Shown here: positions 27,114 to 35,534 of the stretch, piece after piece
Layout: the number at the start of each line of letters is the position of its first letter
How positions within the stretch are numbered: position 1 is the first letter of the stretch
Translations under genes and position numbers: made by a program
DNA from: Luteolibacter sp. SL250
GTDB taxonomy: Bacteria > Verrucomicrobiota > Verrucomicrobiia > Verrucomicrobiales > Akkermansiaceae
DNA: 64,000 nucleotides
Direction of reading: 5' to 3'
Assembly: GCF_026625605.1 (NCBI RefSeq)
Contig: NZ_CP113054.1
Span: 868,001-932,000, forward strand
The notes under the pieces: model-generated
Told to the model about the DNA's origin: nothing
Databases searched by the model: none
What the model saw: the letters and a program-made list of their open reading frames with translations, nothing else

Positions 27114-29072
27114 ATGACCTTTCTCCGTCCCATTTTCTGGCTGTCCGCGCTCTCCGCGGTGGCAGTGGCGCAGCCGTTGGAGCGGCGGCTTGCGGAGATC
27201 GAGAAGGAGCGCGCCTCACTGCCTGCGGTGACGGCGGCGGAGCAGACACCGGCCCGGATCGGGCACCATGGATTTGAGGCGGACCCGGCATGGGTGGTGA
27301 TCGACTTCGGCAGGACGGTGACGCCGGAACGGATCGCCTTGTTCCCGGCCCGGCCACCGGCCGGGGAGAACTCGCCGCCGAATGGATTTCCATCGGCGTT
27401 CGACATCGAGATCGACGAGACGCCGGAGTTTTCCGCCAGCATCGAGATCGCCGACTGGAAGGAAACGTCCCCCGGTGCGGGTGAACGGCTTCCGTTCCTC
27501 ATACTGGAGGGGAACCGTGCCTCCGGGAGGTTCCTGCGGCTGAACGTGTCCGGCTTCCGCGACGATGGATCGGGCAGGAAATCGTTCCGCCTCGGTGAGA
27601 TCGTGGTGATGGAGAACGGTGGCAATGCCGCGCTCGGACGGCCTATCACCCACAGCGCGGCGCTGGCCAGTGCGCGGGCGTGGGAGGGCATGAACCTGGT
27701 GGATGGTTACTTCTGGTGCCAGCCGCTGCAGGGGCCGGGCACTTCACCGACGGAAGGCTACCAGACCTCCCCGCGAGAGGACCCCGAGGTGAATGGCTCT
27801 GTTTGGGTGGAGGTGGATCTGGGAGTGCGGCGGCCCATTGATGCGGTTCATCTGGTTCCCGCCGCGCCGCGGGAGGGGATCACGTTCCATGGCTACGGCT
27901 TCCCGACACATTTCAATGTCATCGCCGATCCGGGGACGGAGGATGAAACGATCATCCTGAAGGAAAACAGCCCGCCATTTCCGGCGGAGGCGCTGCCGAA
28001 TCCCGGGGCGGCTCCGGTGATGAAGGAAACGCAGGGCATCAATGCGCGCCGTGTCCGTGTGGTGTGCGACGCGTTGTGGCGGCAGGGATCCAGCCGGGGC
28101 GGGCGCTCCGACTATCTGTTTGCCCTGAGCGAGATCCAGTGCTGGCACCAAGGGACGAACCTGGCGGCGGGGGCGACGGTCACGGTATCGGATGAAGTCC
28201 GCGGTCCGCTGTGGTCTCCGGAGGCGCTCACGGATGGATTTTCCAGCTCCCATCCGCTGCTGTCATGGGATGCGTGGCTGGATGGGATCGAGCGCTCGGA
28301 GGCGCTGCGGCTGCAGGCGGATGAGATCCGCCGGAAGATCGCTGTGAGGGAAAAGGAAGACGCTGCCGCTTTCGGGATGCGGGCGGCGATCATCGCCGGG
28401 GCCACCATCGTCCTGGCCGGTGCGGTGGTCGCATGGCAGCGCCGCAGGTCGCAGCGGCAACAGGAGGAACTGCGCGAGCGCATCGCGCGGGACCTGCACG
28501 ACGAGATCGGCGCGAGCCTGAGCCATCTGGCGATGCAGGGAGATCTGGCGCGGCAGAAACTGGACCGCGCCGAACTCACCTCCGAGCGGCTGCAGAACCT
28601 GTCAGACTCGGCGCGGGAGACACTGGACCAGATGCGCGACATCGTGTGGCTGCTTTCGCCGAAGGCGGGTGGCGATTGGCAGGATCTGTCGCTGCGGCTG
28701 GAAGCGATCAGCCGCCGTCTGTTGGAAGGCACGGGACATGAGGTGAAAGTGGAGGGCAACCCACCGGCGGGAAAACCGGAGATCGGGCAAGCGCGGGATC
28801 TGGTGGCATTCCTCAAGGAATCGCTGACCAATGCGCGCCGCCACGGGAAGCCTGCGATGATCCTTGTCACCCTGCAGTGGGAGGCGTTGCTGCTGCTGCG
28901 GATCGAGGATGACGGGAAGGGCTTCGATGGGAAAGCTGCGGCTTCTTCCTCCGGGACCGGCCTGCGCCATCTCCGCGAGCGCGCGGAGGCGATGGGCGCG
29001 GATCTCGAAATCGACAGCAACCCGGGTGAGGGAACTCGCATCAGACTCAACATGCCATACCATCATTCATGA
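27114..29072 (+). CDS. NarL/DegS-type sensor histidine kinase with discoidin-like sensor region
   Basis: 652 residues from MTFLRPIFWLSALSAV (signal peptide, cleavage near AVAQP); the longer frame upstream has no merit. The exported half (about 25-380) shows two F5/8C/galactose-binding-like units (VVIDFGRTVTPERIALFP and VEVDLGVRRPIDAVHLVP, each ending in a strand such as LGEIVVMENGG or LFALSEIQCWHQG). One membrane helix (about 423-442) leads to HisKA_3 with DLHDEIGASLSHL (His462) and a HATPase with KESLTNARRHG, DDGKGF and GTGLRHLRERA. It probably senses a sugar-like ligand and phosphorylates the regulator that overlaps its stop codon. It diverges from the DUF1592 operon. Confidence 0.9.
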   Translation: MTFLRPIFWLSALSAVAVAQPLERRLAEIEKERASLPAVTAAEQTPARIGHHGFEADPAWVVIDFGRTVTPERIALFPARPPAGENSPPNGFPSAFDIEIDETPEFSASIEIADWKETSPGAGERLPFLILEGNRASGRFLRLNVSGFRDDGSGRKSFRLGEIVVMENGGNAALGRPITHSAALASARAWEGMNLVDGYFWCQPLQGPGTSPTEGYQTSPREDPEVNGSVWVEVDLGVRRPIDAVHLVPAAPREGITFHGYGFPTHFNVIADPGTEDETIILKENSPPFPAEALPNPGAAPVMKETQGINARRVRVVCDALWRQGSSRGGRSDYLFALSEIQCWHQGTNLAAGATVTVSDEVRGPLWSPEALTDGFSSSHPLLSWDAWLDGIERSEALRLQADEIRRKIAVREKEDAAAFGMRAAIIAGATIVLAGAVVAWQRRRSQRQQEELRERIARDLHDEIGASLSHLAMQGDLARQKLDRAELTSERLQNLSDSARETLDQMRDIVWLLSPKAGGDWQDLSLRLEAISRRLLEGTGHEVKVEGNPPAGKPEIGQARDLVAFLKESLTNARRHGKPAMILVTLQWEALLLLRIEDDGKGFDGKAAASSSGTGLRHLRERAEAMGADLEIDSNPGEGTRIRLNMPYHHS

Positions 29073-29728
29073 GCGCGGAAACGGGCACGAATGCCAGTGA
29101 TGCCACCGTGTGGGTGGTGGAGGACCATGCGCGGCTGCGGGCCACGCTTTGCGAAGCCATCGGCATGTCCGTCGCCGGGGATGTCGCATCCTTCGGCAGT
29201 TGCGAGGATGCGTTGTCCGCGCTGGGCGGCGGGACGGCCCCGGCCGTCGTCGTGATGGATCTGGGGCTGCCCGGCATGTCAGGGCTGGAGGGGATCCGCC
29301 GGTTCAAGGACGCCGCACCGTCCGCGGAGATCCTGGTGTTCACCGTGTTCGATGACCGGATGAATGTCTTCCAGGCGATCTGCGCCGGAGCGTCCGGCTA
29401 CCTGCTGAAGTCCGAGCCGATGGAGCGTGTCCTCTCCGCCATCCGTGAGGTGAGCCAGGGCGGCTCCCCGATGACGCCGGAGATCGCGCGCCTGGTGCTG
29501 GACCGTTTTTCAAAGCTTCCTTCCCCGACATCGGACGTCGGGCTTTCCGACCGGGAGCGGGATGTGCTGCGGTTGCTCGCGGACGGCTTCACCAAAAAGG
29601 AACTCGCCGACCGCCTGGATCTCAGCGTCCACACGGTGGACAACTACCTGCGGCGGATCTACCGCAAGCTCCACGTGAACACGCTGGGCGGCGCGGTGGC
29701 GAAGGCGCTGCGGGAAGGGTTGCTGTGA
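29069..29728 (+). CDS. NarL-family response regulator
   Basis: 219 residues. A receiver domain (WVVEDHARLRATL, phospho-acceptor Asp64 in VVMDLGLPG, conserved Lys114 in GYLLKSEP) is joined to a LuxR-type helix-turn-helix (about 155-215; LSDRERDVLRLLADGFTKKELADRLDLSVHTVDNYLRRIYRKL). The start overlaps the kinase stop codon (ATGA), so the two are made together and form one two-component pair. The protein binds DNA when phosphorylated. The nearest plausible target is the divergent DUF1592 operon 107 bases from the kinase start, but this is inferred from position only. Confidence 0.95.
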   Translation: MSAETGTNASDATVWVVEDHARLRATLCEAIGMSVAGDVASFGSCEDALSALGGGTAPAVVVMDLGLPGMSGLEGIRRFKDAAPSAEILVFTVFDDRMNVFQAICAGASGYLLKSEPMERVLSAIREVSQGGSPMTPEIARLVLDRFSKLPSPTSDVGLSDRERDVLRLLADGFTKKELADRLDLSVHTVDNYLRRIYRKLHVNTLGGAVAKALREGLL

Positions 29729-29732
29729 GCGG

Positions 29733-31298
29733 TCAATCCGGGCCGTTCACCCGCATGCGGAGGAACTGCTTCGGGTTTTCATCGAGCGGAACACTGGAGC
29801 GCCAGATGCTCATGGTGTGCTCCGGGTTTTCGGTGTCGGTCTGGTGGTGGACCAGCGAGGACGGGGCGGTGGTCCAGGTGACCAGGTCAGTGGAGATCTC
29901 CACGGTGTATTGGTAGCCGCCGTTGGTGAACGGATTGGCGGGGGCGGCGAATGCTTCCGGCGAGCTATAGTAACGGATGGCGGGATAGCGTTTCCCGTCC
30001 ACCGTGACGATGAGTTGGGCGGGTGCGTTTGCCGTGCTACCGCCGCCGGGCATGAGGAATGCGTCCTCCTCCAGCCGGGTGTAGCCGTTGCCATCCGCAT
30101 CGGTGATGGCGCTGGGACGGAGCGCGGTGACGCGGCCGGGGACGGTGAGATCCACGCCGCTGTAGTGCGCGTTGCCGAGGGCATCGAGCGTGAAGGACGG
30201 ATTCGCGAGCTTGGTGGTGGAGACGGTTCTGGTGGACCAACCACCGCTGAGACGCGCGGATCGGGCGAGCGAGCCGGAAGTGCTGGAACGCCACGCCACC
30301 TGTGCACGCCCTGCGGGATCAATGCCGATCTGCGTTTCATCCAGATACTCGGCGGTGATCTCACCGTTCGGTTGGACGAGTGTTTCCCCCGTCCATGTGG
30401 AGCCTCTGAGTGCCGAGTACTTCACCTGTTTGGATCCGGTGTGGGAGTAACTGACAGCGGGCGCACCATCCGGCGCGACGGCGGCGGAGACCCGGAAGAT
30501 GGCGGGGCGGAGACCTTCCGAAGTGCTGGACGTCTCGTTGGCGACGGTGCGGAAATCGTAGGTCGCGGCGGCGAGCGTGCCGGGCGCGTTGATCTCCGTG
30601 TGATAGAGGGTGGACTGGCGGAGGGAGATGCCGGAGAAGGTGATCTGCGCCCACGCGACGTCGAACACATGGATTTTGTTGCCGCGGGTGGTAATGGCGA
30701 TCTCTTCCGGCTTGGCGATCATTTCCTCCTCGTAGGAAGCGGCCAGCTCGTATTCCCAGGTGCCGCTGGCACTGCGGCGGTGGATGCGGATGAAAGGAAC
30801 GAGGTTCGGCTGGGCGGCGGTGGTGGTCCTGTAGGATGCGATGCACGGGCGGTCCTGATCATCGATGGCGAGATCGAAGCCGGACGCTTGATCCGCGGAG
30901 CCGGTGACCATTTCCACCGGGCCGACGGTCGGAAAGACGCGGCGGATCTGGATGATGCGCGCACCTCCTGCTGTCGGTTCGCCCTGCCAGGCGACCCACG
31001 TGGTGGAATTGCCGGACTTCACCCGGTAGTGGTAGGGTGCCTGCGAATCCAAGGCGAAGCTAGTGACCGCATCCCACGCCACGGACGGTTGGTCGGATAC
31101 CTGGCGGTAGACGGTGAGCGCGGAGGGTGTGGTGCCGGACAACACCGCGACCATGTGCCGGCGGTCCGCGGTCACCGCGCTGGCGGACTTTTCCGCGCCC
31201 GCGATGGCCGGGTGGGTGACCTCGAACTGGGCGCGCGAAGGGACGGCGGTGAGCAGCAGGCTGGCGAATGAAGCGATGATGATGGCGGGGCGGATCAT
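29733..31298 (-). CDS. Large secreted beta-propeller-like protein of unknown function
   Basis: 521 residues from MIRPAIIIASFASLLLTAVPSRAQ, a signal peptide; 73 further upstream codons are not plausible. The mature part is made of repeating beta units with PSVAWDAVTSFALD, TTWVAWQGEPTAGGARIIQI, PCIASYRTTTAAQPNLVPF and AQVAWRSSTSGSLARSA, each with a short W/Y-rich turn. This resembles a BNR/FN3-type exported protein, but no Asp-box motif is clear. The C-terminal part (KRYPAIRYYSSPEAFAAPANP to the end) resembles a small beta domain found on other verrucomicrobial exported proteins. Function is unknown. Confidence 0.75.
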   Translation of the reverse strand: MIRPAIIIASFASLLLTAVPSRAQFEVTHPAIAGAEKSASAVTADRRHMVAVLSGTTPSALTVYRQVSDQPSVAWDAVTSFALDSQAPYHYRVKSGNSTTWVAWQGEPTAGGARIIQIRRVFPTVGPVEMVTGSADQASGFDLAIDDQDRPCIASYRTTTAAQPNLVPFIRIHRRSASGTWEYELAASYEEEMIAKPEEIAITTRGNKIHVFDVAWAQITFSGISLRQSTLYHTEINAPGTLAAATYDFRTVANETSSTSEGLRPAIFRVSAAVAPDGAPAVSYSHTGSKQVKYSALRGSTWTGETLVQPNGEITAEYLDETQIGIDPAGRAQVAWRSSTSGSLARSARLSGGWSTRTVSTTKLANPSFTLDALGNAHYSGVDLTVPGRVTALRPSAITDADGNGYTRLEEDAFLMPGGGSTANAPAQLIVTVDGKRYPAIRYYSSPEAFAAPANPFTNGGYQYTVEISTDLVTWTTAPSSLVHHQTDTENPEHTMSIWRSSVPLDENPKQFLRMRVNGPD

Positions 31299-31429
31299 GG
31301 AAACGTCCGGGGGTGCGGCGGATTGAGTCACCGGCGGAAAAGCGGATTCCGGGCCAGATTCCGCCGGAAACGGGATCCCGGCGTTTGGAACACTGCGGCC
31401 GTGACTGAAAACCAAAGACCCTCCGAAAC

Positions 31430-31470
31430 AAAAAAAACGCGGACCCGGTTGCCGGATCCGCGTTTTCTTT
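31430..31470 (-). terminator. Terminator downstream of glyS
   Basis: CGCGGA-CCCGG and CCGG-A-TCCGCG (31438-31462) form an 11-bp stem with one mismatch and a TTG loop. On the minus strand it is followed by eight T (A run at 31430-31437); the plus strand has TTTTCTTTT beyond it, so it may work both ways. It lies just after the stop of glyS. Confidence 0.75.
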
Positions 31471-31492
31471 TGAGGGGTGTTACCGGGCGGTC

Positions 31493-33070
31493 TCAGCGGA
31501 CGCGCTCCAGCAACCATGGAAGCAGCGCGTCGATGGCGATGCGCTCCTGCTCCATGGAGTCACGGTGACGGATGGTGACGGTGCCTTTCAGCGCCTCGGC
31601 GCCTTCGCCTTCTCCCTGGCCGATGGTTTCGAAATCGACGGTCACGCAGAATGGCGTGCCGACCTCGTCCTGGCGGCGGTAGCGGCGGCCGACGGCACCA
31701 CCATCGTCGTAGGAGACGGGGAACCACTTCTGGAGGGACTTCTGGATCTCCCGGGCGATGCGGACCTGTTCCTCGTTCTTCTTGAGAAGCGGGAAAATGC
31801 CGACCTTCACCGGAGCCATGGACGGCTTGAAGCGCAGCACGGTGCGGACGTCCTCCTTGCCCTTTTCATCGGTGAGCGTCTCCTCGTCGAAGGCTTCACA
31901 GATGAGGGCCAGCACGGTGCGGTCGCAACCGGCGGACGGCTCCACCACGTGCGGGAGGAACTTTTCCTTCGTCTCCTCGTCGAAGTAGAGCAGCGGCTTG
32001 CCCGCGGACTTCTGGTGAACACCCAGGTCATAGTCGGTGCGGTAGGCCACGCCTTCCAGCTCCTGCACGCCGAAGGGGAATTCGTATTCGATGTCGTAGG
32101 TCTTCTTCGAGTAGAAGGCGCGCTCGCCATCCGGGATGTCGTTGATATGGAGTTTCGCGCGCGGGATGCCGATCTCTTCGTAGAAGGAAAGGCGGGTTTC
32201 CAGCCACTCGTCGGTCAGGCGCAGGCCGTCGTCCGGATGGCAGAAATACTCGATCTCCATCTGCTCGAACTCGCGGGAGCGGAAGGTGAAGTTGCGTGGG
32301 TTGATCTCGTTGCGGAACGACTTGCCGACCTGGGCGATGCCGAACGGCAGCTTCACCCGGTTGGAATCCAGCACGTTCTTGTATTGCACGAAGATCGACT
32401 GGGCGGTCTCCGGGCGGAGGTAGGCGATCTGCTCGCCCGTCGCGCCGAAGTTCGTCTGCAGCATCAGGTTGAACTGGCGTGGCTCCGTGAGGAGGGAGCC
32501 GTTCTCCGGATTGAAGCGGGTGGTGCCGGTGAGTTCCTCACGGCGCACCTCGTCCAGCTCCAGTTCCTTCGGGGAGATCTTCTTGTCCGGGTTGAATTCG
32601 GCGTAGTACTTGCGGGCGGTCTTGTGCGCCTCGCCGACTTCCTTGCCGGGGGCGATGAGTACGGCGAACTCGCGCTGCACGCTCCAGTTGGAGGCCGGGT
32701 GCTTCGCGCCGCTGAACCAGACGGCGGTGCCGTCCTGGGCGGGGATCTGGTCCGCGCGGAGGCGGGCCTTGGAAAGGAGGCAGTCGGACATCGGGTCGGA
32801 GAAGCCACCGACGTGGCCGGAGGCGACGAGCACCTGTTCCATGGTCAGGATGGAGCCATCCATGCCCAGCACGTCATCGCGCTCCTGCACGGTCTTGCGC
32901 CACCAGAAGTCCTTCAGGTTGCGCTTCAGTTCCGCGCCGAGCGGACCGTAGTCCCACACGCCGTTGAGGCCGCCGTAAAGCTCGCCAGCCTGGAAGATGA
33001 ATCCGCGGCGCTTGCAGAGCGACACGATTTTTTCCATGCGGGCGGGGTCGGTGTTGTCTTTGTTGGCCAT
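31493..33070 (-). CDS. glyS: Glycyl-tRNA synthetase, dimeric type
   Basis: 525 residues from MANKDNTDPARMEKIVSLCKRRGF; 18 upstream codons lack homology. This is the alpha2, eukaryote/archaeon-like form rather than the alpha2beta2 type. Key class II blocks are visible: GFIFQAGELYGGLNGVWDYGPLGAELKRNLKDFWW, FNPENGSLLTEPRQFNLM, the motif-2 region FRNEINPRNFTFRSREFEQMEIEYF and the motif-3 region PSAGCDRTVLALICEAF, followed by the anticodon-binding domain (about 405-525; APVKVGIFPLLKKNEEQVRIAREI). It charges tRNA-Gly with glycine in the cytoplasm. The gene is monocistronic and ends at a strong terminator. Confidence 0.96.
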   Translation of the reverse strand: MANKDNTDPARMEKIVSLCKRRGFIFQAGELYGGLNGVWDYGPLGAELKRNLKDFWWRKTVQERDDVLGMDGSILTMEQVLVASGHVGGFSDPMSDCLLSKARLRADQIPAQDGTAVWFSGAKHPASNWSVQREFAVLIAPGKEVGEAHKTARKYYAEFNPDKKISPKELELDEVRREELTGTTRFNPENGSLLTEPRQFNLMLQTNFGATGEQIAYLRPETAQSIFVQYKNVLDSNRVKLPFGIAQVGKSFRNEINPRNFTFRSREFEQMEIEYFCHPDDGLRLTDEWLETRLSFYEEIGIPRAKLHINDIPDGERAFYSKKTYDIEYEFPFGVQELEGVAYRTDYDLGVHQKSAGKPLLYFDEETKEKFLPHVVEPSAGCDRTVLALICEAFDEETLTDEKGKEDVRTVLRFKPSMAPVKVGIFPLLKKNEEQVRIAREIQKSLQKWFPVSYDDGGAVGRRYRRQDEVGTPFCVTVDFETIGQGEGEGAEALKGTVTIRHRDSMEQERIAIDALLPWLLERVR

Positions 33071-33213
33071 AAAGGTACGCGGGTTGGGAGCGCGGATGGA
33101 AGCAGGCGGGGGAACGGGGGGCAAGACGTGATTCGGAGGGGGTGTGGCGGAAATGCCGTCATTCCGCCGAATCCACTTGCGGAAAGAGTTCTGATGAACA
33201 CTATTTTCGGGCT

Positions 33214-33792
33214 ATGAATGATTTCCCCGATGGAAAATGCCGCTGCCCATGGCTCCCCGCGGATCGTCCGTTATACACGCAGTATCATGACGAGGAATGG
33301 GGCGTGCCGACGCGCGATCCCCGGCTGCTTTTTGAAATGATCTGCCTGGAGGGCATGCAGGCCGGACTCTCCTGGTGGACCATCCTCCAGAAGCGGGAGC
33401 ACTACCGGAAGGTCTTCCACCACTTCGACCCGGTGAAGGTGGCGAAGATGACGGACGCCCAGCTTGAGAAACTGGTGCTGGACCCGGGCATCATCCGCCA
33501 CCGCGGGAAGATCTTCGCCATCCGCGCGAACGCCCAGGCCTGGCTGAAACTGGAGAACCCGGTGGAGTTTCTCTGGAGCTTCGTCGGCGGCAAGACCCGC
33601 CGCAGCCGCTTCAAGATGATGGCGGATTTCCAAACGAAGACCCCTGAGTCCGACGCGCTCTCAAAGGCACTGAGGAAGGCCGGCTTCAACTTCGTCGGCT
33701 CCACCACCATGCACGCGTTCATGCAGGCAGTTGGGATGGTGGAGGATCACACAGTGGGTTGCTTCCGAAAAAAGGAGATCTCTCGGGGATGA
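33214..33792 (+). CDS. tag: DNA-3-methyladenine glycosylase I
   Basis: 192 residues from MNDFPDGKCRCPWLPADRPLYTQYHDEEWG; the frame is open 24 codons further but those are not conserved. The zinc-snap ligands are present at both ends: CRC near the start with His in YHDEEWG, and HTVGC near the C-terminus (the family's His-x3-Cys). The core has LFEMICLEGMQAGLSWWTILQKRE, the glycosylase helix-hairpin-helix fold and the conserved Glu. It excises 3-methyladenine from alkylated DNA. The DNA after it holds a toxin-antitoxin pair and a second copy of its 3' end (34375-34514). Confidence 0.95.
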   Translation: MNDFPDGKCRCPWLPADRPLYTQYHDEEWGVPTRDPRLLFEMICLEGMQAGLSWWTILQKREHYRKVFHHFDPVKVAKMTDAQLEKLVLDPGIIRHRGKIFAIRANAQAWLKLENPVEFLWSFVGGKTRRSRFKMMADFQTKTPESDALSKALRKAGFNFVGSTTMHAFMQAVGMVEDHTVGCFRKKEISRG

Positions 33793-33814
33793 GGTCTTGA
33801 GTTCCGCTAATAGA

Positions 33815-33842
33815 TTGAAACCTATCACCAGCAGTGTAGAAT
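33815..33842 (+). promoter_or_regulatory. Promoter of the toxin-antitoxin operon, nearly leaderless
   Basis: TTGAAA (33815-33820) and TAGAAT (33837-33842) are spaced by 16 bases. A start about seven bases beyond the -10 box falls at or next to the antitoxin ATG at 33850, so the mRNA would be leaderless or nearly so. No ribosome-binding site precedes that ATG (only a C run), which fits. Confidence 0.55.
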
Positions 33843-33849
33843 TCCCCCC

Positions 33850-34056
33850 ATGGCAACGCTTTTCGAAGTTCAGAAGGCTGCTGACGAGCTGAGCAACGAG
33901 GATCGTGCCGGATTGGTCGCCCACCTTCTCTCGTCGTTCTCGTCGTGTCCTTTGGGGCCGGATGATGATGAAGTTGATCGCCGGGAGGCCGAATTGGATT
34001 CAGGTCAGGTAACTGCCCTGAATCACGCGGAATTTTTAACGGCGGTCGGTCGTTGA
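33850..34056 (+). CDS. Antitoxin of the addiction-module component family
   Basis: 68 residues. MATLFEVQKAADELSNEDRAGLVAHLLSS is the typical N-terminal helix pair of TIGR02574-type addiction module antitoxins, followed by an acidic segment with GPDDDEVDRREAELDSG and the end of the protein (ALNHAEFLTAVGR). These small proteins bind the toxin encoded next to them and usually repress their own operon. The stop codon overlaps the toxin start (TGATG). Base composition of this module is lower in GC than the flanking genes, which fits acquisition by transfer. Confidence 0.85.
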   Translation: MATLFEVQKAADELSNEDRAGLVAHLLSSFSSCPLGPDDDEVDRREAELDSGQVTALNHAEFLTAVGR

Positions 34057-34349
34057 TGAGGTCGCTCTCCTACCATCCCGATGTTCCTGCGGAGGTCCGG
34101 GAGATACTCGCCTATTATCAGGGAATTTCCCGGATCCTCGCTGACGATTTCTGGATCGAACTCACGGAGGCATTGGAATACGCCCGCGAGTTCCCATCCC
34201 GCCACCATTTCGATCCGAGTGGCCGCCGTCGTGGGAATCTCAGCCGATTTCCGTATCACTTCTTATTCCGGGTCTTCAGCACGACCGTCAGAGTCACGGC
34301 AGTGAGGCACAACAGCCGAAATCCAAACTACGGGAGTCATCGTCAATGA
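34056..34349 (+). CDS. RelE/ParE-family toxin
   Basis: 97 residues from MRSLSYHPDVPAEVREIL; a TTG one codon upstream would overlap the antitoxin further. The fold signature is the RelE/ParE one: beta strand then helix DVPAEVREILAYYQGISRILADDFWIELTEALEYAREFPSRH, followed by the last strands with the basic RRRGNLSRFPYHFLFRVF and VTAVRHNSRNP (His and Arg as candidate catalytic residues). It would act on ribosome-bound mRNA or gyrase. Whether it is RelE-like or ParE-like cannot be told, since both share this fold. Confidence 0.85.
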   Translation: MRSLSYHPDVPAEVREILAYYQGISRILADDFWIELTEALEYAREFPSRHHFDPSGRRRGNLSRFPYHFLFRVFSTTVRVTAVRHNSRNPNYGSHRQ

Positions 34350-34374
34350 CGGGGATCTTCCGGCAAAGACCATG

Positions 34375-34514
34375 GATCCGACGCAATCTTGAAGGCCGTT
34401 CGGAAGGCGGGCTTTAACTTCGGTGGCTCCATCACCATGTATGCCTTCATGCAGGAGGTGGGGATGGTGGAGGACCATACGGTGGATTGCTTCCGGAAAA
34501 AGAGATCCCCGGGA
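34375..34514 (+). pseudogene. Second, diverged copy of the 3' end of tag
   Basis: The frame reads SDAILKAVRKAGFNFGGS and on to VEDHTVDCFRKK, matching the end of tag (33646-33792) at roughly three positions in four, including the His-x3-Cys zinc-snap motif. No start codon or N-terminal part is present. The fragment begins about 25 bases after the toxin stop codon. With tag it brackets the toxin-antitoxin module, so the module was probably placed here by recombination or integration at the tag 3' end. From here to 34700 the DNA is relatively AT-rich and holds nothing else that I can support. Confidence 0.8.
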
Positions 34515-34699
34515 GTAACGTATCCTGCGGCGGGGTGGAACTTTGGGTTCTTGATGAAGGTTCTATTCTGTTTGTTGCATTCACGGGCAGCTCATGAAAT
34601 ATAGGAAAAACTGCTGAGAGTAGGAGGTAAACCTCCGACGGAGATTGATCCCTGACGTTTGGCAAAGAATGATCTCAAAGCACAAATCGCGGCGAGTGG

Positions 34700-35077
34700 T
34701 TGTCGGAAACAATCCATTTCGACACAAGGTGTCGACGACGCCCGAGAGCGAAGGGGTCTATCGGCTCACTCAATATCACCGTTCAGAGTGAGAACCACAA
34801 TGCGAGCAAGATGATTGTGGAGGGGCTTATACAGAAGGATAGGTCGGTGTGGCCTGTGACTGATTTCGGAGAACTCCGGTATTATCCCACGGTCACCCGT
34901 CATGAGGTGGAGTGGTGCATTCGTGAGGCGATCAACAATGGATGGGACTATTCGAGTGCTGGCCCCAATTTTGTTCTTTACGCTTCCAACGAGATTTTTC
35001 GCCTCGGCTTTTGGAGGACCAAGGAAGCGAATAATCCAATCCTCGATGCGCGACCCGCAGCCGGAAACCGCGACTGA
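34700..35077 (+). CDS. Small ORF of unknown function, start uncertain
   Basis: 125 codons from a TTG; no ATG or GTG is available earlier because a stop lies at 34670. The encoded protein has a plausible end (EVEWCIREAINNGWDYSSAGPNFVLYASNEIFRLGFW) with mixed helix and strand, but I recognise no family. It lies in the AT-richer block that follows the toxin-antitoxin module and could be another passenger or a broken gene. Treat as doubtful. Confidence 0.3.
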   Translation: MSETIHFDTRCRRRPRAKGSIGSLNITVQSENHNASKMIVEGLIQKDRSVWPVTDFGELRYYPTVTRHEVEWCIREAINNGWDYSSAGPNFVLYASNEIFRLGFWRTKEANNPILDARPAAGNRD

Positions 35078-35203
35078 CAAGTGGATGCTCGAAACTGGCG
35101 TTCCCTAGGCGCCCGACCCCTGACATCCCCCAAATAACCCGTGCCTCCGGAAGTCCGTTGTTTGACACGGTCCGGCCGGGCTGTTAGTCGGTGGGGATAC
35201 CCC

Positions 35204-35521
35204 ATGGCAAACAACCCATCCACCCGGCCCGATTGGGAGGCCCTGTCCCGCAAGCCGGAGTTCCAGGAGCTCCTGGCGGCGAAGAAAAGATTCACCATCC
35301 CCTGCTGCATCTTCTTCCTCGTCTACTACTTCGCGCTCCTCTACTTCGTGGGCTGGCACCTCGAACTGATGAAGCAGCCGGTCTTCGGCAAGATCAACGT
35401 GGCCTACCTCTTCGCCCTCTCCCAGTTCTTCATGGCCTGGGGCATGGCATGGGTCTACATGCGGAAAGCCGCCACCTTCGACCGCGCCGCGGCGGAGATC
35501 ATCAAACACGAAACCCACTGA
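35204..35521 (+). CDS. DUF485 membrane protein, partner of a sodium/acetate symporter
   Basis: 105 residues from MANNPSTRPDWEALSRKPEFQELLAAKKRF, the typical YjcH-like N-terminus. Two membrane helices are visible (about 31-50, FTIPCCIFFLVYYFALLYF, and about 65-85, VAYLFALSQFFMAWGMAWVYM), with a charged C-terminal helix (RAAAEIIKHE). DUF485 proteins usually sit directly before ActP-type acetate permeases, and that is the case here: the symporter begins 14 bases later. The role is probably to support its membrane insertion or activity. Confidence 0.92.
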   Translation: MANNPSTRPDWEALSRKPEFQELLAAKKRFTIPCCIFFLVYYFALLYFVGWHLELMKQPVFGKINVAYLFALSQFFMAWGMAWVYMRKAATFDRAAAEIIKHETH

Positions 35522-35534
35522 TCCCTTTCCGCCC

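Noticed and set aside
31565..33217. A 550-codon plus-strand frame opposite glyS
   Set aside because: Shadow of glycyl-tRNA synthetase. Its composition is low-complexity and it has no family signature.
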